This document shows, piece by piece, positions 50,301-59,270 of a stretch of DNA of 64,000 nucleotides (position 1 is the first letter of the stretch; each line of letters starts with the position of its first letter). The DNA is taken from the NCBI GenBank assembly GCA_964563435.1, contig CAZLXI010000014.1:35263-99262 (forward strand). The letters run 5' to 3'. The stretch comes from Leadbetterella sp964563435 (GTDB lineage: Bacteria; Bacteroidota; Bacteroidia; Cytophagales; Spirosomataceae). The translations under genes and the position numbers were made by a program. A model generated the notes under the pieces. That model did not search any database. It was not told the DNA's origin and saw nothing but the letters and a program-made list of their open reading frames with translations.

Positions 50301-51120
50301 GCAAAAGCTCTTTGACGAGGCTCAGACTATGCTGAAGACTGTGTTGGAAGAAAACTGGTTCGATGCCCGGGCGGTGATCGGGTTCTGGCCGAGCAATGTA
50401 GAAAACGATGACACCCAGCTGGTGTATGATTTTACGCATACGGCTGTACAGTGCGACTGTAAGCTTCCGGGCCATGAGCATCATGTATTTATGCCCCAGC
50501 GTGACAAAGTGATCGCTAAAGTCCAGCATTTACGTCAGCAGGGTAAAAAAGGAAGCGGAATTCCTAACCTGTCGCTGGCCGACTTCGTGGCACCGGTGGA
50601 GACAGGCAGGCAGGATTATTTCGGTGCGTTTGCCGTAGGTATTTTCGGGGCAGAGAAGATCGCAAAGGAATTTGAAGAGAAATTTGACGATTATAACGCC
50701 ATTATGGTGAAAGTGCTGGCCGACCGTTTTGCCGAAGCCTTTACCGAGCTGCTTCATGAGAAGGTACGGAAAGAACTCTGGGCTTACCAGGCGGGGGAAC
50801 AACTGACGAACGAAGAGCTGATTAAAGAGAAGTATGTGGGTATCCGCCCGGCGCCGGGTTACCCGGCCTGCCCGGATCATAACCCTAAGCGCGATATATT
50901 CCGCCTGCTCAATGTGGAGCCCAAAATCGGCCTGCGGCTGACCGAAAGCCTGGCTATGTGGCCGGCATCGGCTGTTTCCGGCTTCTATTATGCCCATCCG
51001 CAGTCGCGGTATTTTGGCCTGGGTAAGATAGAAAAGGACCAGATCGAAGATTATGTGCGGGTACGGGAGGTGTCGGTCGAAGAAGCAGAGAGATGGCTAA
51101 GCCCGGTGCTGAATTATTGA
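47368..51120 (+). CDS. metH: Cobalamin-dependent methionine synthase MetH, full length
   Basis: A 1250-residue enzyme from the ATG at 47368; an in-frame TTG at 47305 would add a hydrophobic lead not found in the family. Modules in order: homocysteine domain with zinc ligands (GLNCALG and GGCCGTTPDH), pterin domain (FVNVGERTNVTGSKKF, PVMVDSSKWEIIEAGL), B12 cap and Rossmann domains with the axial His762 in GDVHDIGKNIVGVVL, and the SAM-dependent reactivation domain (YFDWTPFFQAWDLHGHYP, GIRPAPGYPACPDH). It methylates homocysteine from methyl-tetrahydrofolate. All modules are in one polypeptide. Divergent from an Lrp-type regulator. Confidence 0.97.
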   Translation: MSTLKGELRKRILILDGAMGTMIQRYKLTDADYRGERFKDFPHDIKGNNDLLSLTRPDVILAIHKEYLDAGSDILETNTFSGTWVAQDDYHMADLVYEINYEGAKLARQAADEYTQKNPGKPRFVAGSMGPTTKMASLSPDVNNPGFRAINFDQLVDAFTTQVNALIDGGVDCLLIETVTDTLNCKAALFAANTVIEERKAAHHDFEMPVLVSGTITDQSGRTLTGQTSEAFYNSVSHGGLLSIGLNCALGARAMKPYLAELSRVADCFVSVYPNAGLPNEMGQYDETPEFMAEQVKEFLEEGYVNILGGCCGTTPDHIRAFAELAKGYAPRKRPEIKTLLRLSGLEPMTLTKELGFVNVGERTNVTGSKKFLRLIKNRKFDEALSVALDQVEGGANVIDVNMDEGMLDGVEAMTTFLNLMASEPEISRIPVMVDSSKWEIIEAGLKCVQGKGIVNSISLKEGEEAFIDHSKTIKKYGAAVIVMAFDEDGQADTTERRIEIAKRSYDILVNKVHFPPQDIIFDLNIFPVATGIEEHRINAISFFEATKWVRENLPHAHISGGVSNVSFSFRGNDRVREAIHSAFLYHGRQAGMDMGIVNPAMLEVYDDIPKDLLKAVEDVLLNRTDDATEVLLELAEGLKGEGKTDEKAVQEWRSFPVAKRIEHALVKGVVEYIDEDIEEIRHHFRSPLQVIEGPLMDGMNVVGDLFGSGKMFLPQVVKSARVMKKAVAYLLPYLEEEKLRSGNTAQNNGKVLMATVKGDVHDIGKNIVGVVLACNNYEIIDLGVMVSAEKILEEAEKHQVDAIGLSGLITPSLDEMVYVAKEMQKRGMTDRPLLIGGATTSRAHTAVKIDTCFDGPVIHVLDASKSVPVVSNLLSKEQRDGYIQSVKVDYARFREDYRRRQGVKSYISLKEARQNKLKVDWSSYEIPVPKFLGTKVYENYSLKEIVQYFDWTPFFQAWDLHGHYPKILNDEVVGKEAQKLFDEAQTMLKTVLEENWFDARAVIGFWPSNVENDDTQLVYDFTHTAVQCDCKLPGHEHHVFMPQRDKVIAKVQHLRQQGKKGSGIPNLSLADFVAPVETGRQDYFGAFAVGIFGAEKIAKEFEEKFDDYNAIMVKVLADRFAEAFTELLHEKVRKELWAYQAGEQLTNEELIKEKYVGIRPAPGYPACPDHNPKRDIFRLLNVEPKIGLRLTESLAMWPASAVSGFYYAHPQSRYFGLGKIEKDQIEDYVRVREVSVEEAERWLSPVLNY

Positions 51121-51232
51121 GAATCGATATTGTCTTGTAGAAGTAGTTCGGTGTTGAACCGGTTTACTAAATCTTTCGTGCGAATTACAACTTTTTTTGC
51201 ATTTTTACAGTCACTATAAAAAAGTGTATTGT

Positions 51233-52078
51233 ATGAAACCGGGATGTTTTCTGCTCATTTTCATATTCATGTTCAGTTGTGACCGGAAAGAAGAGCTGAT
51301 CTCGCCACAATTAGAGGGCTTTTCGCTGTACTGGGATCATGAAGTTTTCGGATCGGGAGGCAGGAGACTGAGGTTTGCGCTGTACAGTGTGAAAAAATAT
51401 GATCACCAGTTTGCTCTGCAATTTCATACTTCTATTGAGGGAAAAACCATCCGGGTAGTTATGACGGACGCCATTGACAAAGGGAAATGTCCCTATTTTC
51501 CGATGCCTGTAATTGGGGAAGATGACCCCGAAAAATGTCATTCTAAGGGTGGATTCTCCCTTTCGGATAAGCAGCTTGCTCAGGGAGATTATACCTTAAA
51601 AATCATAACGCCCGAATTTGAAAGCACCAATATACTGAAAGTATCCGAAGAGGTAGTGAGCCTCGAAATACCTTCCGACGGGTTTCTTACTTCTTCTATT
51701 AAAAATGTGTATCCGATCCCTGTGAATATCCTGATGGGAACCATAGTCTACAAAGGCGCGCAACATACGGAGGATGTCAACAAATTTATTGCACATCTTG
51801 AGAAGCTGGGCCTGGAACCTGCCATTTTACGGGAGAATGCTTATCGTCATTTTACATCGTATGAGGGCGAAAATTACATCGATCGTAAGCAATGGGATCC
51901 GGACAACTATTCGGTAAGCTTCAACCAGAAGCTTAAACAGACCTCTTTTAAGACCGTTTTCGCCGAAGCGGAAAAGTTTTTTACCGAATCTTCGTTAAAT
52001 ACTTACCTCTATACGAGCAACGGTGATGAAGGACGTTTAACGGAAGAGGGAATCCGGGTGGTTTATGCAGGCGATTAA
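51233..52078 (+). CDS. Lipoprotein of unknown function
   Basis: A 281-residue protein from the ATG at 51233, chosen because it gives a good lipoprotein signal (LLIFIFMFSC). The rest has a beta-rich N-terminal half (GSGGRRLRFALYSVKKYDHQ; a Cys pair in GKCPYFPMP and EKCHSKGG) and an alpha/beta C-terminal half (DVNKFIAHLEKLGLEPAIL). No family recognised. Stand-alone and convergent with the next lipoprotein gene. Confidence 0.65.
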   Translation: MKPGCFLLIFIFMFSCDRKEELISPQLEGFSLYWDHEVFGSGGRRLRFALYSVKKYDHQFALQFHTSIEGKTIRVVMTDAIDKGKCPYFPMPVIGEDDPEKCHSKGGFSLSDKQLAQGDYTLKIITPEFESTNILKVSEEVVSLEIPSDGFLTSSIKNVYPIPVNILMGTIVYKGAQHTEDVNKFIAHLEKLGLEPAILRENAYRHFTSYEGENYIDRKQWDPDNYSVSFNQKLKQTSFKTVFAEAEKFFTESSLNTYLYTSNGDEGRLTEEGIRVVYAGD

Positions 52079-52103
52079 TAAGAAGGTTTTAACACCTGCC
52101 CCA

Positions 52104-52547
52104 TTATTTAACTTTGATGTACGTCTCTCGTATGGTCTGGTTGATGCCTAGTTCAGGGATCACTTCCTCTCCACTTTGGATAAGCGTATCGCCTCTGAAT
52201 TCGAGCTTGAAATGAAATTGTCTTCCCTCCCACTCTCTGTAATTGAAGAAATCCAGGTTTTCGGTGTAGTCGTTTCCGATAAGCGTGTAGGTTCCCGCAC
52301 CGCTGACAAACAGCTGATTCAGGCTGTCAGTACCTTTAGCCTTGTCATGATTAAAAAAGGAAAAATGGCTGCCATTGAACATTTTCAGCATTTCAGTTCG
52401 GGAGCTGTCCACGGTTACGCTGGTGGTGTCAGAGCCTTTGATGGTCATGGAGTGCAAAAGCCGGTAGGTACCGGACAGGCTGGCGGCCGTTTCCCGGTTT
52501 TGGCAGGCACAAAATAGAAAAATAGCAGGAAAAAAAAATCTTTTCAT
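52104..52547 (-). CDS. Small lipoprotein, lipocalin-like
   Basis: A 147-residue protein. The signal peptide ends in the lipobox FCAC. A beta-rich domain follows with SGTYRLLHSMTIKG, GAGTYTLIGNDYTENL and QFHFKLEFRGDTLIQSG, resembling lipocalin-like or DUF4488-like proteins of Bacteroidota (not firmly assigned). Function unknown. Confidence 0.65.
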   Translation of the reverse strand: MKRFFFPAIFLFCACQNRETAASLSGTYRLLHSMTIKGSDTTSVTVDSSRTEMLKMFNGSHFSFFNHDKAKGTDSLNQLFVSGAGTYTLIGNDYTENLDFFNYREWEGRQFHFKLEFRGDTLIQSGEEVIPELGINQTIRETYIKVK

Positions 52548-52619
52548 ATTTTAAAGTACAATTTACGTAGTTTTGGTCTTTCTGGAAAAGGATTTGAAAT
52601 TCAATTCTACCGGTATAAA

Positions 52620-52961
52620 TTAGGAAAATGGGAGCAAAACTTTATTGTTGGATTCCATTTGCAGGAAATAACGTACTTCAATATCCCCCATACTCTTTTG
52701 CGCTTTCCATAAATCATAATCAAGTTGCAATTTTAGCCAGAATTCGGGCTTCGAACCGAATGCCTTGGATAAACGTATAGCCATTTCAGAGCTTATTCCC
52801 TGATGCTCATTAAGAATATTAGATAGTGTTTTAGGCGTAATTCCTAAACCTTCAGCTATTTCCCTGTTTGTTAATTTCCTGCCTGTTTCTTCTTTTATCC
52901 CTTCAATGACATCTCGTATCATTGATCCCGGATGCGGAGGACGCATACCTCTTTTTAACAT
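52620..52961 (-). CDS. higA: HigA-type antitoxin
   Basis: A 113-residue XRE-family antitoxin. It has the addiction-module signature RPPHPGSMIRDVIEG at residues 6-20, the HTH LTNREIAEGLGITPKTLSNIL, and SEMAIRLSKAFGSKPEFWLKLQ. It binds the toxin HigB and represses the operon. It starts 12 nt after the higB stop in the usual toxin-first order. Confidence 0.94.
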   Translation of the reverse strand: MLKRGMRPPHPGSMIRDVIEGIKEETGRKLTNREIAEGLGITPKTLSNILNEHQGISSEMAIRLSKAFGSKPEFWLKLQLDYDLWKAQKSMGDIEVRYFLQMESNNKVLLPFS

Positions 52962-52973
52962 ATTAACCTGTCT

Positions 52974-53252
52974 TTAATGATAATCTAAATAATTTACATC
53001 AAGAGCCATTCTATCTATAAACCGAAATATAATTCGCCAATTCCCATTGATCTTAACAGACCAAAATCCTTTATAATTCCCAGATAAAGAATGTAATGAC
53101 CACCCTGAAACATTCATATCTTCTATGTACTCTGCTTCGTCTAATCGATATAAAATTCTCCTTATTTTTTCTACATGATCGGCCTTCAACCTTGAAGGGT
53201 CATCTTTTTCAAAAAAGAGCTTTAATCCTTTATGGTGGAAATTATATATCAT
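52974..53252 (-). CDS. higB: HigB-type toxin (RelE superfamily)
   Basis: A 92-residue predicted ribosome-dependent mRNA endonuclease. Its landmarks are KADHVEKIRRILYRLDEAEY, LHSLSGNYKGFWSVKING, and the catalytic/structural NGNWRIIFRF near the C-terminus. The length is typical. It precedes higA, and a perfect 24-bp palindrome stands 11 nt upstream of its ATG. The pair is flanked by a lipoprotein gene and an RND operon, with no mobile genes nearby. Confidence 0.93.
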   Translation of the reverse strand: MIYNFHHKGLKLFFEKDDPSRLKADHVEKIRRILYRLDEAEYIEDMNVSGWSLHSLSGNYKGFWSVKINGNWRIIFRFIDRMALDVNYLDYH

Positions 53253-53262
53253 GTGGATAAAA

Positions 53263-53286
53263 ATAACACATAACGTTATGTGTTAT
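53263..53286 (-). promoter_or_regulatory. Perfect 24-bp palindrome, higBA operator
   Basis: Half-site ATAACACATAAC (53263-53274) is followed directly by its exact complement (53275-53286). The site ends 11 nt from the higB start codon, the classic place for HigA autoregulation. Perfect symmetry over 24 bp makes chance very unlikely. Confidence 0.85.
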
Positions 53287-53341
53287 AATTAGAACAGCAA
53301 TATTCTATATTAAGTTCTTATGAACTGCCTTATTGGGTAAG

Positions 53342-54760
53342 TTACTGCCACCCTCCGCCCAGGGCCCTGTATAGTTCCACCGTGGCATTCAGCTTCTGCA
53401 GCTTTGTAGTGATAATACTCAACTGCGTATTCAACTCATTTTGCTTGGCGGTGATCACTTCCAGGTAGTTGGCCAGTCCGTTTTCCAGCAGCTCTTCCGA
53501 ATATTCGACCGACTGGCTGTACAACCGGTGCTCTTCCTCTTTCAGGACAATTTTTCGATCGGCTGCAGAATAATTATACAAGGCATCTGAAACTTCCCTG
53601 CTGGCCGTGATCAGTGTTTTCTGATAAGCCAGGTAGGCTTGTTCCTCACCTGCATCGGCCACTTTTTTTTGCGTTTTCAAAGCCCGGCGGTTATATATGG
53701 GCTGAGCCAGGCCCGCTACTGCGTTGGTGAAGAGAGATTTTGGACTGAACAACTGGGGAAAATCAATGCTTTGGAAACCACCGGCAGCCGTAATTCTTAA
53801 GGTCGGGTAAAAGTTGCTTTTGGCAATATTTACATTTTCAAATGCTTTGACAAGCGCCATTTCTGCCGCTTTAACATCCGGCCTGTTTTCCAGCAGTTGA
53901 GCGGGAAAGCCCGTTTTCACATCGATGTGCGCCGGCTGGGAAGCAAAAGTATTTCTTTCTACTGTGCCGGGAGATTCACCGGATAAAACACTCAGGATGT
54001 TTTCATTTAATTTGATGGCGTTTTCGATGTCGAGAAGCAGGCCACGGGCATTTACAAGGATGGCCTCATTCTGTTTTACTGCCACTTCACTCACAATTCC
54101 GGCTGTTTTCAGGGATTTATTGGTTTCTACTCCTTCTTCACGGTTCCGGATGGTTTCTTCCAATATTTTCTTCTGTTCATCGAGTGCGGCCAAAGTATAA
54201 TAGGTATTGGCTACCGAAGCGATGATCTGGGTAGAGACGGCCTGATGTGCGCTGATACTGCGCAGGTAGTCGGCGATAAATCCTCTTTTTGTACTTCTTA
54301 TTTTTCCCCAGACATCGGCCTCCCAGGCAAAATTCCCCGTAATATCAAACTGGGTCAGGGTCTGGCTTCCCACGATCCTCCCAAACTGGGTATTGGCGGA
54401 AGTCCGGGTAAAAGTGAAATTCGGCCCCAGAGTGAAAGTAGGAAAGTGCCCCGCTTTTCCCTGGTTCATATACGATTCCGCAATGGCCACACTCTGAAGG
54501 GCCGTACGGATATCCTGATTATTCTGAAGCGCTTTTTCAATATAGGCATTCAGTATGGTGTCTTTAAAAAAATCTCTCCAGGATACCGATGCCAGCGTCG
54601 TGCTGTCAGAAGTTTCAAAGTCAGACTTATAGGATTGGGTTACGGGTAAAGCTTCGGGCCTTTTATAGTCTTTGGTCACGAAACAGGATTGCAGCCCTAT
54701 CCCTCCTAAAACCATCATTAGCCCTATATATCTTTTTTTCATCTTTAATACATTAATCAT
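53342..54760 (-). CDS. Outer-membrane efflux lipoprotein (OprM/CusC type)
   Basis: A 472-residue protein. The N-terminal ATG at 54760 overlaps the RND stop by ATGA; the ATG at 54742 is an alternative that gives the cleaner signal peptide ending in the lipobox LQSC. Family landmarks are YKRPEALPV near the start, the repeat-type RNREEGVETNKSLKTAGIVSEV (in part), LENRPDVKAAEMALVKAFEN, and LYRALGGGWQ at the C-terminus. It forms the trimeric outer-membrane channel of a tripartite RND pump. Third gene of the operon, with the transporter and adaptor upstream. Confidence 0.95.
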   Translation of the reverse strand: MINVLKMKKRYIGLMMVLGGIGLQSCFVTKDYKRPEALPVTQSYKSDFETSDSTTLASVSWRDFFKDTILNAYIEKALQNNQDIRTALQSVAIAESYMNQGKAGHFPTFTLGPNFTFTRTSANTQFGRIVGSQTLTQFDITGNFAWEADVWGKIRSTKRGFIADYLRSISAHQAVSTQIIASVANTYYTLAALDEQKKILEETIRNREEGVETNKSLKTAGIVSEVAVKQNEAILVNARGLLLDIENAIKLNENILSVLSGESPGTVERNTFASQPAHIDVKTGFPAQLLENRPDVKAAEMALVKAFENVNIAKSNFYPTLRITAAGGFQSIDFPQLFSPKSLFTNAVAGLAQPIYNRRALKTQKKVADAGEEQAYLAYQKTLITASREVSDALYNYSAADRKIVLKEEEHRLYSQSVEYSEELLENGLANYLEVITAKQNELNTQLSIITTKLQKLNATVELYRALGGGWQ

Positions 54761-57700
54761 TCTTTGTCAAAAACTATGGGCTTGATACGTTCCTGGATAC
54801 TCTGAAAAATAACGAATAGCACAGGTATAACAAAAACACCTAAAACAGTACCGATCAATAACCCGAATGCGGCCCCTGTACCTACAGAGCGGTTGCCCAG
54901 CATCCCTGCACCGGTTGAAAACACCAGCGGCATCAAACCTAAAATAAATGCAAAGGAGGTCATGAGTATAGGCCGTAACCGGGAAACCGCTCCTTCTATG
55001 GCCGCTTTAGTGATGCTCAGCCCGTGCCTGCGTCTTTGTAGAGCAAACTCGACGATCAGAATGGCATTTTTGGCCAAAAGCCCTACCAGCATCACCAATG
55101 CGATCTGGAAATAGATATTGTTTTCCAGTCCTGCCAGTTTTTGGGATAAATAGGCCCCCATTATACCCGCCGGTAAAGAAAGAATTACTGAAAACGGCAG
55201 CATGTAGCTTTCGTATTGGGCGGAAAGAATAAAATAAACAAACACCACACACAGGATAAAGATGAGGAGTGTCTGTGAACCCGCTTTTAACTCTTCACGG
55301 GTTAAACCGGAGAAATCTACCCCATAGTCCTGGCTGAGAGTAGCTGCGGCCACCTCATTTACGGCTCTGATGGCATCTCCACTGGAGAATCCGGGGTTGG
55401 AAGCACCGTTAATATTCGCCGATGTAAACAGGTTAAAACGCGTTACAGATTGCGGCCCATACACTCTTTCCAGTTTCACGAATTGTGATACCGGGGCCAT
55501 TTGCCCTGTAGAGGTGGATACGTATATTTTATTCAGGCTGGATTCGTCACGCCGGTCTTCCGGAAGAGACTGGATCATTACACGATACTGTTTCCCGAAA
55601 CGCACAAAATCGGCCGCATAGATCCCTCCTATGTATCCCTGTAAGGCCGAGAGGATCCCACTTACCGAAACCCCGGAGCGTTTGGCCCGCTCCACATCCA
55701 GCTTTACTTCGTACTGGGCGTAGTTGGTATTAAAAGAAGTTTGGGCAAATTGAATTTCAGGACGCTTACCCAACTCAGCCAGGTAAGCCTGAGCTACATT
55801 GTCAAAGTCTTTCAAATCTCCGCCTGACCGGTCTAGAAGCTTCAGTTCAAAACCCGCAGACGCTCCGAAACCCGGAATGCTGGGCGGTTGGAAGAAAATC
55901 ATTTTAGCATCTTTGAACTCGCTGTTGGCCAGGCCGAAGAGCTGCCCGATGATGTTGTTTATAGCCGTTTCTTTGGTTTTTCTTTCTTCAAAAGGCTTCA
56001 GTTTGATCAGGAACATACCGTAGTTAGATCCGGCACCGTTGATAAAGTTACTTCCGGTGTTGGCCGTTACGTTTCGTATACCCTCTATTTTCATGGCTTT
56101 GCCCTCAAATTCCTTCATCAGGTGATAGACACGGTCGGTAGAAGAACCGGGAGGTAATTCGAGTGTTCCGAAAAGGAAACCGCGATCTTCATTCGGCACA
56201 AAACCGGTAGGCATGGATTTGTTCGAGAAATAAATAATTCCCAGGCAAAGTACTAAAATCACAGGGGTCACCCATTTGTTTTTGAAAAGAAAACCAAAAG
56301 AACGACCGTATTTTTGAGTTATGGTCTCAAAACCAGCATTAAATGCAGTGAAGAATCGTTGCAGGAAACCTTTTTTATGGTATTCATCATGTTGTTTCAA
56401 AAACAGGGCACATAATGCCGGGCTAAGCGTAAGGGCATTAACCGCCGATATCAGAATAGCCACGATCAGCGTAATCCCGAATTGCTTGTAGAAAACCCCG
56501 GTAGGTCCTGTTATAAATGTCACAGGGATAAACACCGCGGCCATGACCAATGTAATGGAAACAATCGCAGTGGCTATTTCACTCATGGCACTGATCGAGG
56601 CTTCTTTGGCATCCATTTTTGTGGTTTCCATTTTGGCATGTATGGCCTCGACGACCACGATGGCATCATCTACCACAATACCGATGGCTAAAACCAGTGC
56701 AAAAAGCGTCAGTAAGTTCAGTGAGAACCCAAACAGGGTAAGGAAGAAGAAAGTACCTATAATGGATACCGGAACCGCAATTAACGGCACCAGGGTGGAA
56801 CGGATATCCTGTAAAAAGATAAACACCACGGCAAAAACCAATAGAAACGCTTCGATAAATGTACTTACCAGTTTAGAGATAGACGCTTCAAGGAACTCGT
56901 TGGTATCAAAGTTGATCAGGTAGTGAATACCTGAGGGAAATTGTTTCGATAATTCTTCCAGCTCCTCCTTTAAGGCCGTATTGATTTCCTGGGCGTTTGA
57001 CCCGGGGGTCTGATAAATGCCGATGGTCATGGCAGGCTGGCTGTTCAGCTCTGCGTTTCCGGCATACGATAAAGCCCCAAGCTCTATTTTAGCCACATCT
57101 TTCAGGTAGAGTACCTGTCCTCCCGGAAGTGCTTTGATCACAATGTTTTCGTATTGCTCTTCGGTACGGTATTTTCCCCCGTATTTAAGGATGTACTGGA
57201 ATGAGGCTCCGTCATTTTCTCCAAACTGACCTGCGGCCGCTTCCAGGCTCTGCTCGTTTATGGCCTGGGTAATTTGTGCAGGAACCAGTCCGTAAGCCGC
57301 CATTTTAGTCGGGTCAAGCCATACCCGCATGGAGTAAAGTTTCTGCCCGAAAGCCGAGGCATCACCCACACCATTGATCCGCTTGATGACCGGAACCACG
57401 TTGATGTTCAGGTAATTCTGAATATAGGTGGCATCGTATTCTTTGCTCGAAGAGTAAAACGAAACAAACATCAGTGCCGAGGTTTGCTGCTTCTGTGTGG
57501 TGACGCCGGAGCGGGTTACTTCAGCAGGAAGCAAAGGTGTGGCTCGGGAAACGCGGTTTTGTACGTTTACTGTGGCGATATCCGGGTCAACTCCCTGCTT
57601 AAAGATCACCTGAATAGTAGCGGAACCGTTATTAGAGGCAGTGGAAGAAATATAGTCCATTCCTTCTACCCCGTTGATTTGCTCTTCCAGCGGCACGATC

Positions 57701-57882
57701 ACACTTTCCAGAACGGTCTGGGCGTTGGCTCCCGTATAATTAGCCATGACCTGTACGGTAGGCGGAGCTATTTCGGGATATTGCGAAACCGGAAGCATAT
57801 ACAACCCCAAACCACCCAGAATCACTATTAATACGGATATTACAGAGGATAAAACGGGCCTCTCTATAAATGTTTTTAACAT
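54757..57882 (-). CDS. RND multidrug efflux transporter (AcrB/MexB, HAE1 type)
   Basis: A 1041-residue inner-membrane pump with 12 predicted transmembrane helices and two large periplasmic loops. The start is MLKTFIERPVLSSVISVLIV. The proton relay is visible as the adjacent Asp pair in AIGIVVDDAIVVVEAIHA (TM4) and the Lys in LLAKNAILIVEFALQ (TM10). Other segments are VNVQNRVSRATPLLPAEV and GFVPNEDRGFLFG. HAE1 type implies drugs, bile acids or other hydrophobic compounds rather than metals. Middle gene of MFP-RND-OMF; no regulator is adjacent. Confidence 0.97.
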   Translation of the reverse strand: MLKTFIERPVLSSVISVLIVILGGLGLYMLPVSQYPEIAPPTVQVMANYTGANAQTVLESVIVPLEEQINGVEGMDYISSTASNNGSATIQVIFKQGVDPDIATVNVQNRVSRATPLLPAEVTRSGVTTQKQQTSALMFVSFYSSSKEYDATYIQNYLNINVVPVIKRINGVGDASAFGQKLYSMRVWLDPTKMAAYGLVPAQITQAINEQSLEAAAGQFGENDGASFQYILKYGGKYRTEEQYENIVIKALPGGQVLYLKDVAKIELGALSYAGNAELNSQPAMTIGIYQTPGSNAQEINTALKEELEELSKQFPSGIHYLINFDTNEFLEASISKLVSTFIEAFLLVFAVVFIFLQDIRSTLVPLIAVPVSIIGTFFFLTLFGFSLNLLTLFALVLAIGIVVDDAIVVVEAIHAKMETTKMDAKEASISAMSEIATAIVSITLVMAAVFIPVTFITGPTGVFYKQFGITLIVAILISAVNALTLSPALCALFLKQHDEYHKKGFLQRFFTAFNAGFETITQKYGRSFGFLFKNKWVTPVILVLCLGIIYFSNKSMPTGFVPNEDRGFLFGTLELPPGSSTDRVYHLMKEFEGKAMKIEGIRNVTANTGSNFINGAGSNYGMFLIKLKPFEERKTKETAINNIIGQLFGLANSEFKDAKMIFFQPPSIPGFGASAGFELKLLDRSGGDLKDFDNVAQAYLAELGKRPEIQFAQTSFNTNYAQYEVKLDVERAKRSGVSVSGILSALQGYIGGIYAADFVRFGKQYRVMIQSLPEDRRDESSLNKIYVSTSTGQMAPVSQFVKLERVYGPQSVTRFNLFTSANINGASNPGFSSGDAIRAVNEVAAATLSQDYGVDFSGLTREELKAGSQTLLIFILCVVFVYFILSAQYESYMLPFSVILSLPAGIMGAYLSQKLAGLENNIYFQIALVMLVGLLAKNAILIVEFALQRRRHGLSITKAAIEGAVSRLRPILMTSFAFILGLMPLVFSTGAGMLGNRSVGTGAAFGLLIGTVLGVFVIPVLFVIFQSIQERIKPIVFDKE

Positions 57883-57885
57883 AAC

Positions 57886-59067
57886 TTAAAATACGGGGGT
57901 TAGCGTATTGATTACCTGGTCCAGATCCTGCTTTTTAGGTTTTACGGGTGTTTTGTCCCGTAAGCCTGCTGTACCCTGCACCACCACTAAGTCACCGGGC
58001 CTGAGGCCGTCACCGGTCACTACCAGATTATTGGTTTTGGCTATTATCGTCACCCTGGTTTGCCGTGCGGTGTCACCTGCTACAGTATACACATAAGAGC
58101 TGCCCTGACGTTCAAAAATGGCCATTTCCGGGAAGACCGTAGCATATTCGTACGTTCTGGGGATCCGTACCCTGCCTGAGTTTCCGTTAGTTAACAGACC
58201 CGTGCTGTTGGCAAATGTCACTCTGAATTGTATACTGCCTGTGGCCGCATCAATCTGCCCGGTCACGGCCTGTACCTTCCCTTTCTCCGGGTAGGCCTTT
58301 CCGTTAGCCAGTACCAGTTCTACCGGCGGGATGTTTTTCAGCTTTTCTTTTACCCCTGTGCCCGGAGTTCTTTCCAGGAAGTCGAGGTACTCTTTTTCAT
58401 TCATAGAGAAATAGGCATACACAGCACTGGTTTCAGAAACAGTGGTCAGCGGTGTAGGGTCGGAAGGACCTACCAGGCTCCCTTCCCGGAAGGCCAAAGT
58501 GCCAACGACGCCTTTTATCGGGCTTCTGACGATGGAGAAGTTGATGTTTTCCCGGATACCCTTTAAGGTGGAACCGGCCTGACCTTTTGCCGCTACTGCC
58601 TGGGCGTATGCGGCCTGGGCACGAACGAGATTGGCTCTGGCGGTTTCCAACTGAACACTGCCGATAATGTTTTTTTCTACCAGGGGAGTAAGCTTGCGAA
58701 CTTCCACTTCCGCCGCCTTCACGGCTGCGTCTGCTGCTTCAATGCCGGCTTCGCTGGCAGTGACTGCTGCCTGAGCGGCGTCGGCGTTCTGGTTTAAGAT
58801 ATTGGTTTCCAGCTGAAACAAGGGGGTTCCGGCGGATACCGGTTGTCCTTCGTCTACATAAACCTTTTTGATATAGCCCTGAATTTTGGCCCGTACATCG
58901 TTGTTGTTGATCCCCCTGATGCTAACAGGGAATTCCTCATAACCGGTGACGGTTTTCCGGACCACTTCTACTACGGGAAATTCGGCGATACCGGGAGCTT
59001 GCTGTTGATTTTTCGATTGGCAGGAATAGAGCGCACAGAGTGCTATTACCGGGATGATTTTTTTCAT
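57886..59067 (-). CDS. RND periplasmic adaptor (membrane fusion lipoprotein)
   Basis: A 393-residue adaptor. The signal peptide ends ALCALYSC (lipobox). A lipoyl-type hairpin (RAKIQGYIKKVYVDEGQPVSAGTPLFQL) flanks an alpha-hairpin rich in Ala, followed by the beta-barrel (FSIVRSPIKGVVGTLAFREGSLVG, in part) and a membrane-proximal domain. It links pump and channel. First gene of the operon, 3 nt before the RND gene. The 203-nt upstream gap shows no clear promoter on the minus strand. Confidence 0.95.
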   Translation of the reverse strand: MKKIIPVIALCALYSCQSKNQQQAPGIAEFPVVEVVRKTVTGYEEFPVSIRGINNNDVRAKIQGYIKKVYVDEGQPVSAGTPLFQLETNILNQNADAAQAAVTASEAGIEAADAAVKAAEVEVRKLTPLVEKNIIGSVQLETARANLVRAQAAYAQAVAAKGQAGSTLKGIRENINFSIVRSPIKGVVGTLAFREGSLVGPSDPTPLTTVSETSAVYAYFSMNEKEYLDFLERTPGTGVKEKLKNIPPVELVLANGKAYPEKGKVQAVTGQIDAATGSIQFRVTFANSTGLLTNGNSGRVRIPRTYEYATVFPEMAIFERQGSSYVYTVAGDTARQTRVTIIAKTNNLVVTGDGLRPGDLVVVQGTAGLRDKTPVKPKKQDLDQVINTLTPVF

Positions 59068-59217
59068 GTAATGTGTAATGGTTCTGTTATTACTTATTAT
59101 TAAGAACGAAAATCAGGTCTTAAAAATTCGCAGGCATTTTACTGTAACGTCCCGAAAGGCTATTTTGCCGATATGGACAGGTTTTTTATCGATTTTCTGC
59201 CGTTAACTAAGTTTGTT

Positions 59218-59250
59218 TTTGCAGAATAAGGATCATGATCGTTAAATTTG
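59218..59250 (+). promoter_or_regulatory. Promoter of the lipoprotein gene at 59271
   Basis: TTTG (59218-59221), 21 nt, TAAATTTG (59243-59250), then 20 nt to the ATG. A good consensus match. Confidence 0.72.
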
Positions 59251-59270
59251 GATATTAATCGTTTAGTTTC

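Noticed and set aside
53263..53286. Palindrome before higB as a transposon end
   Set aside because: There is a single copy in the window, no transposase and no second end, and its position fits an autoregulatory operator.
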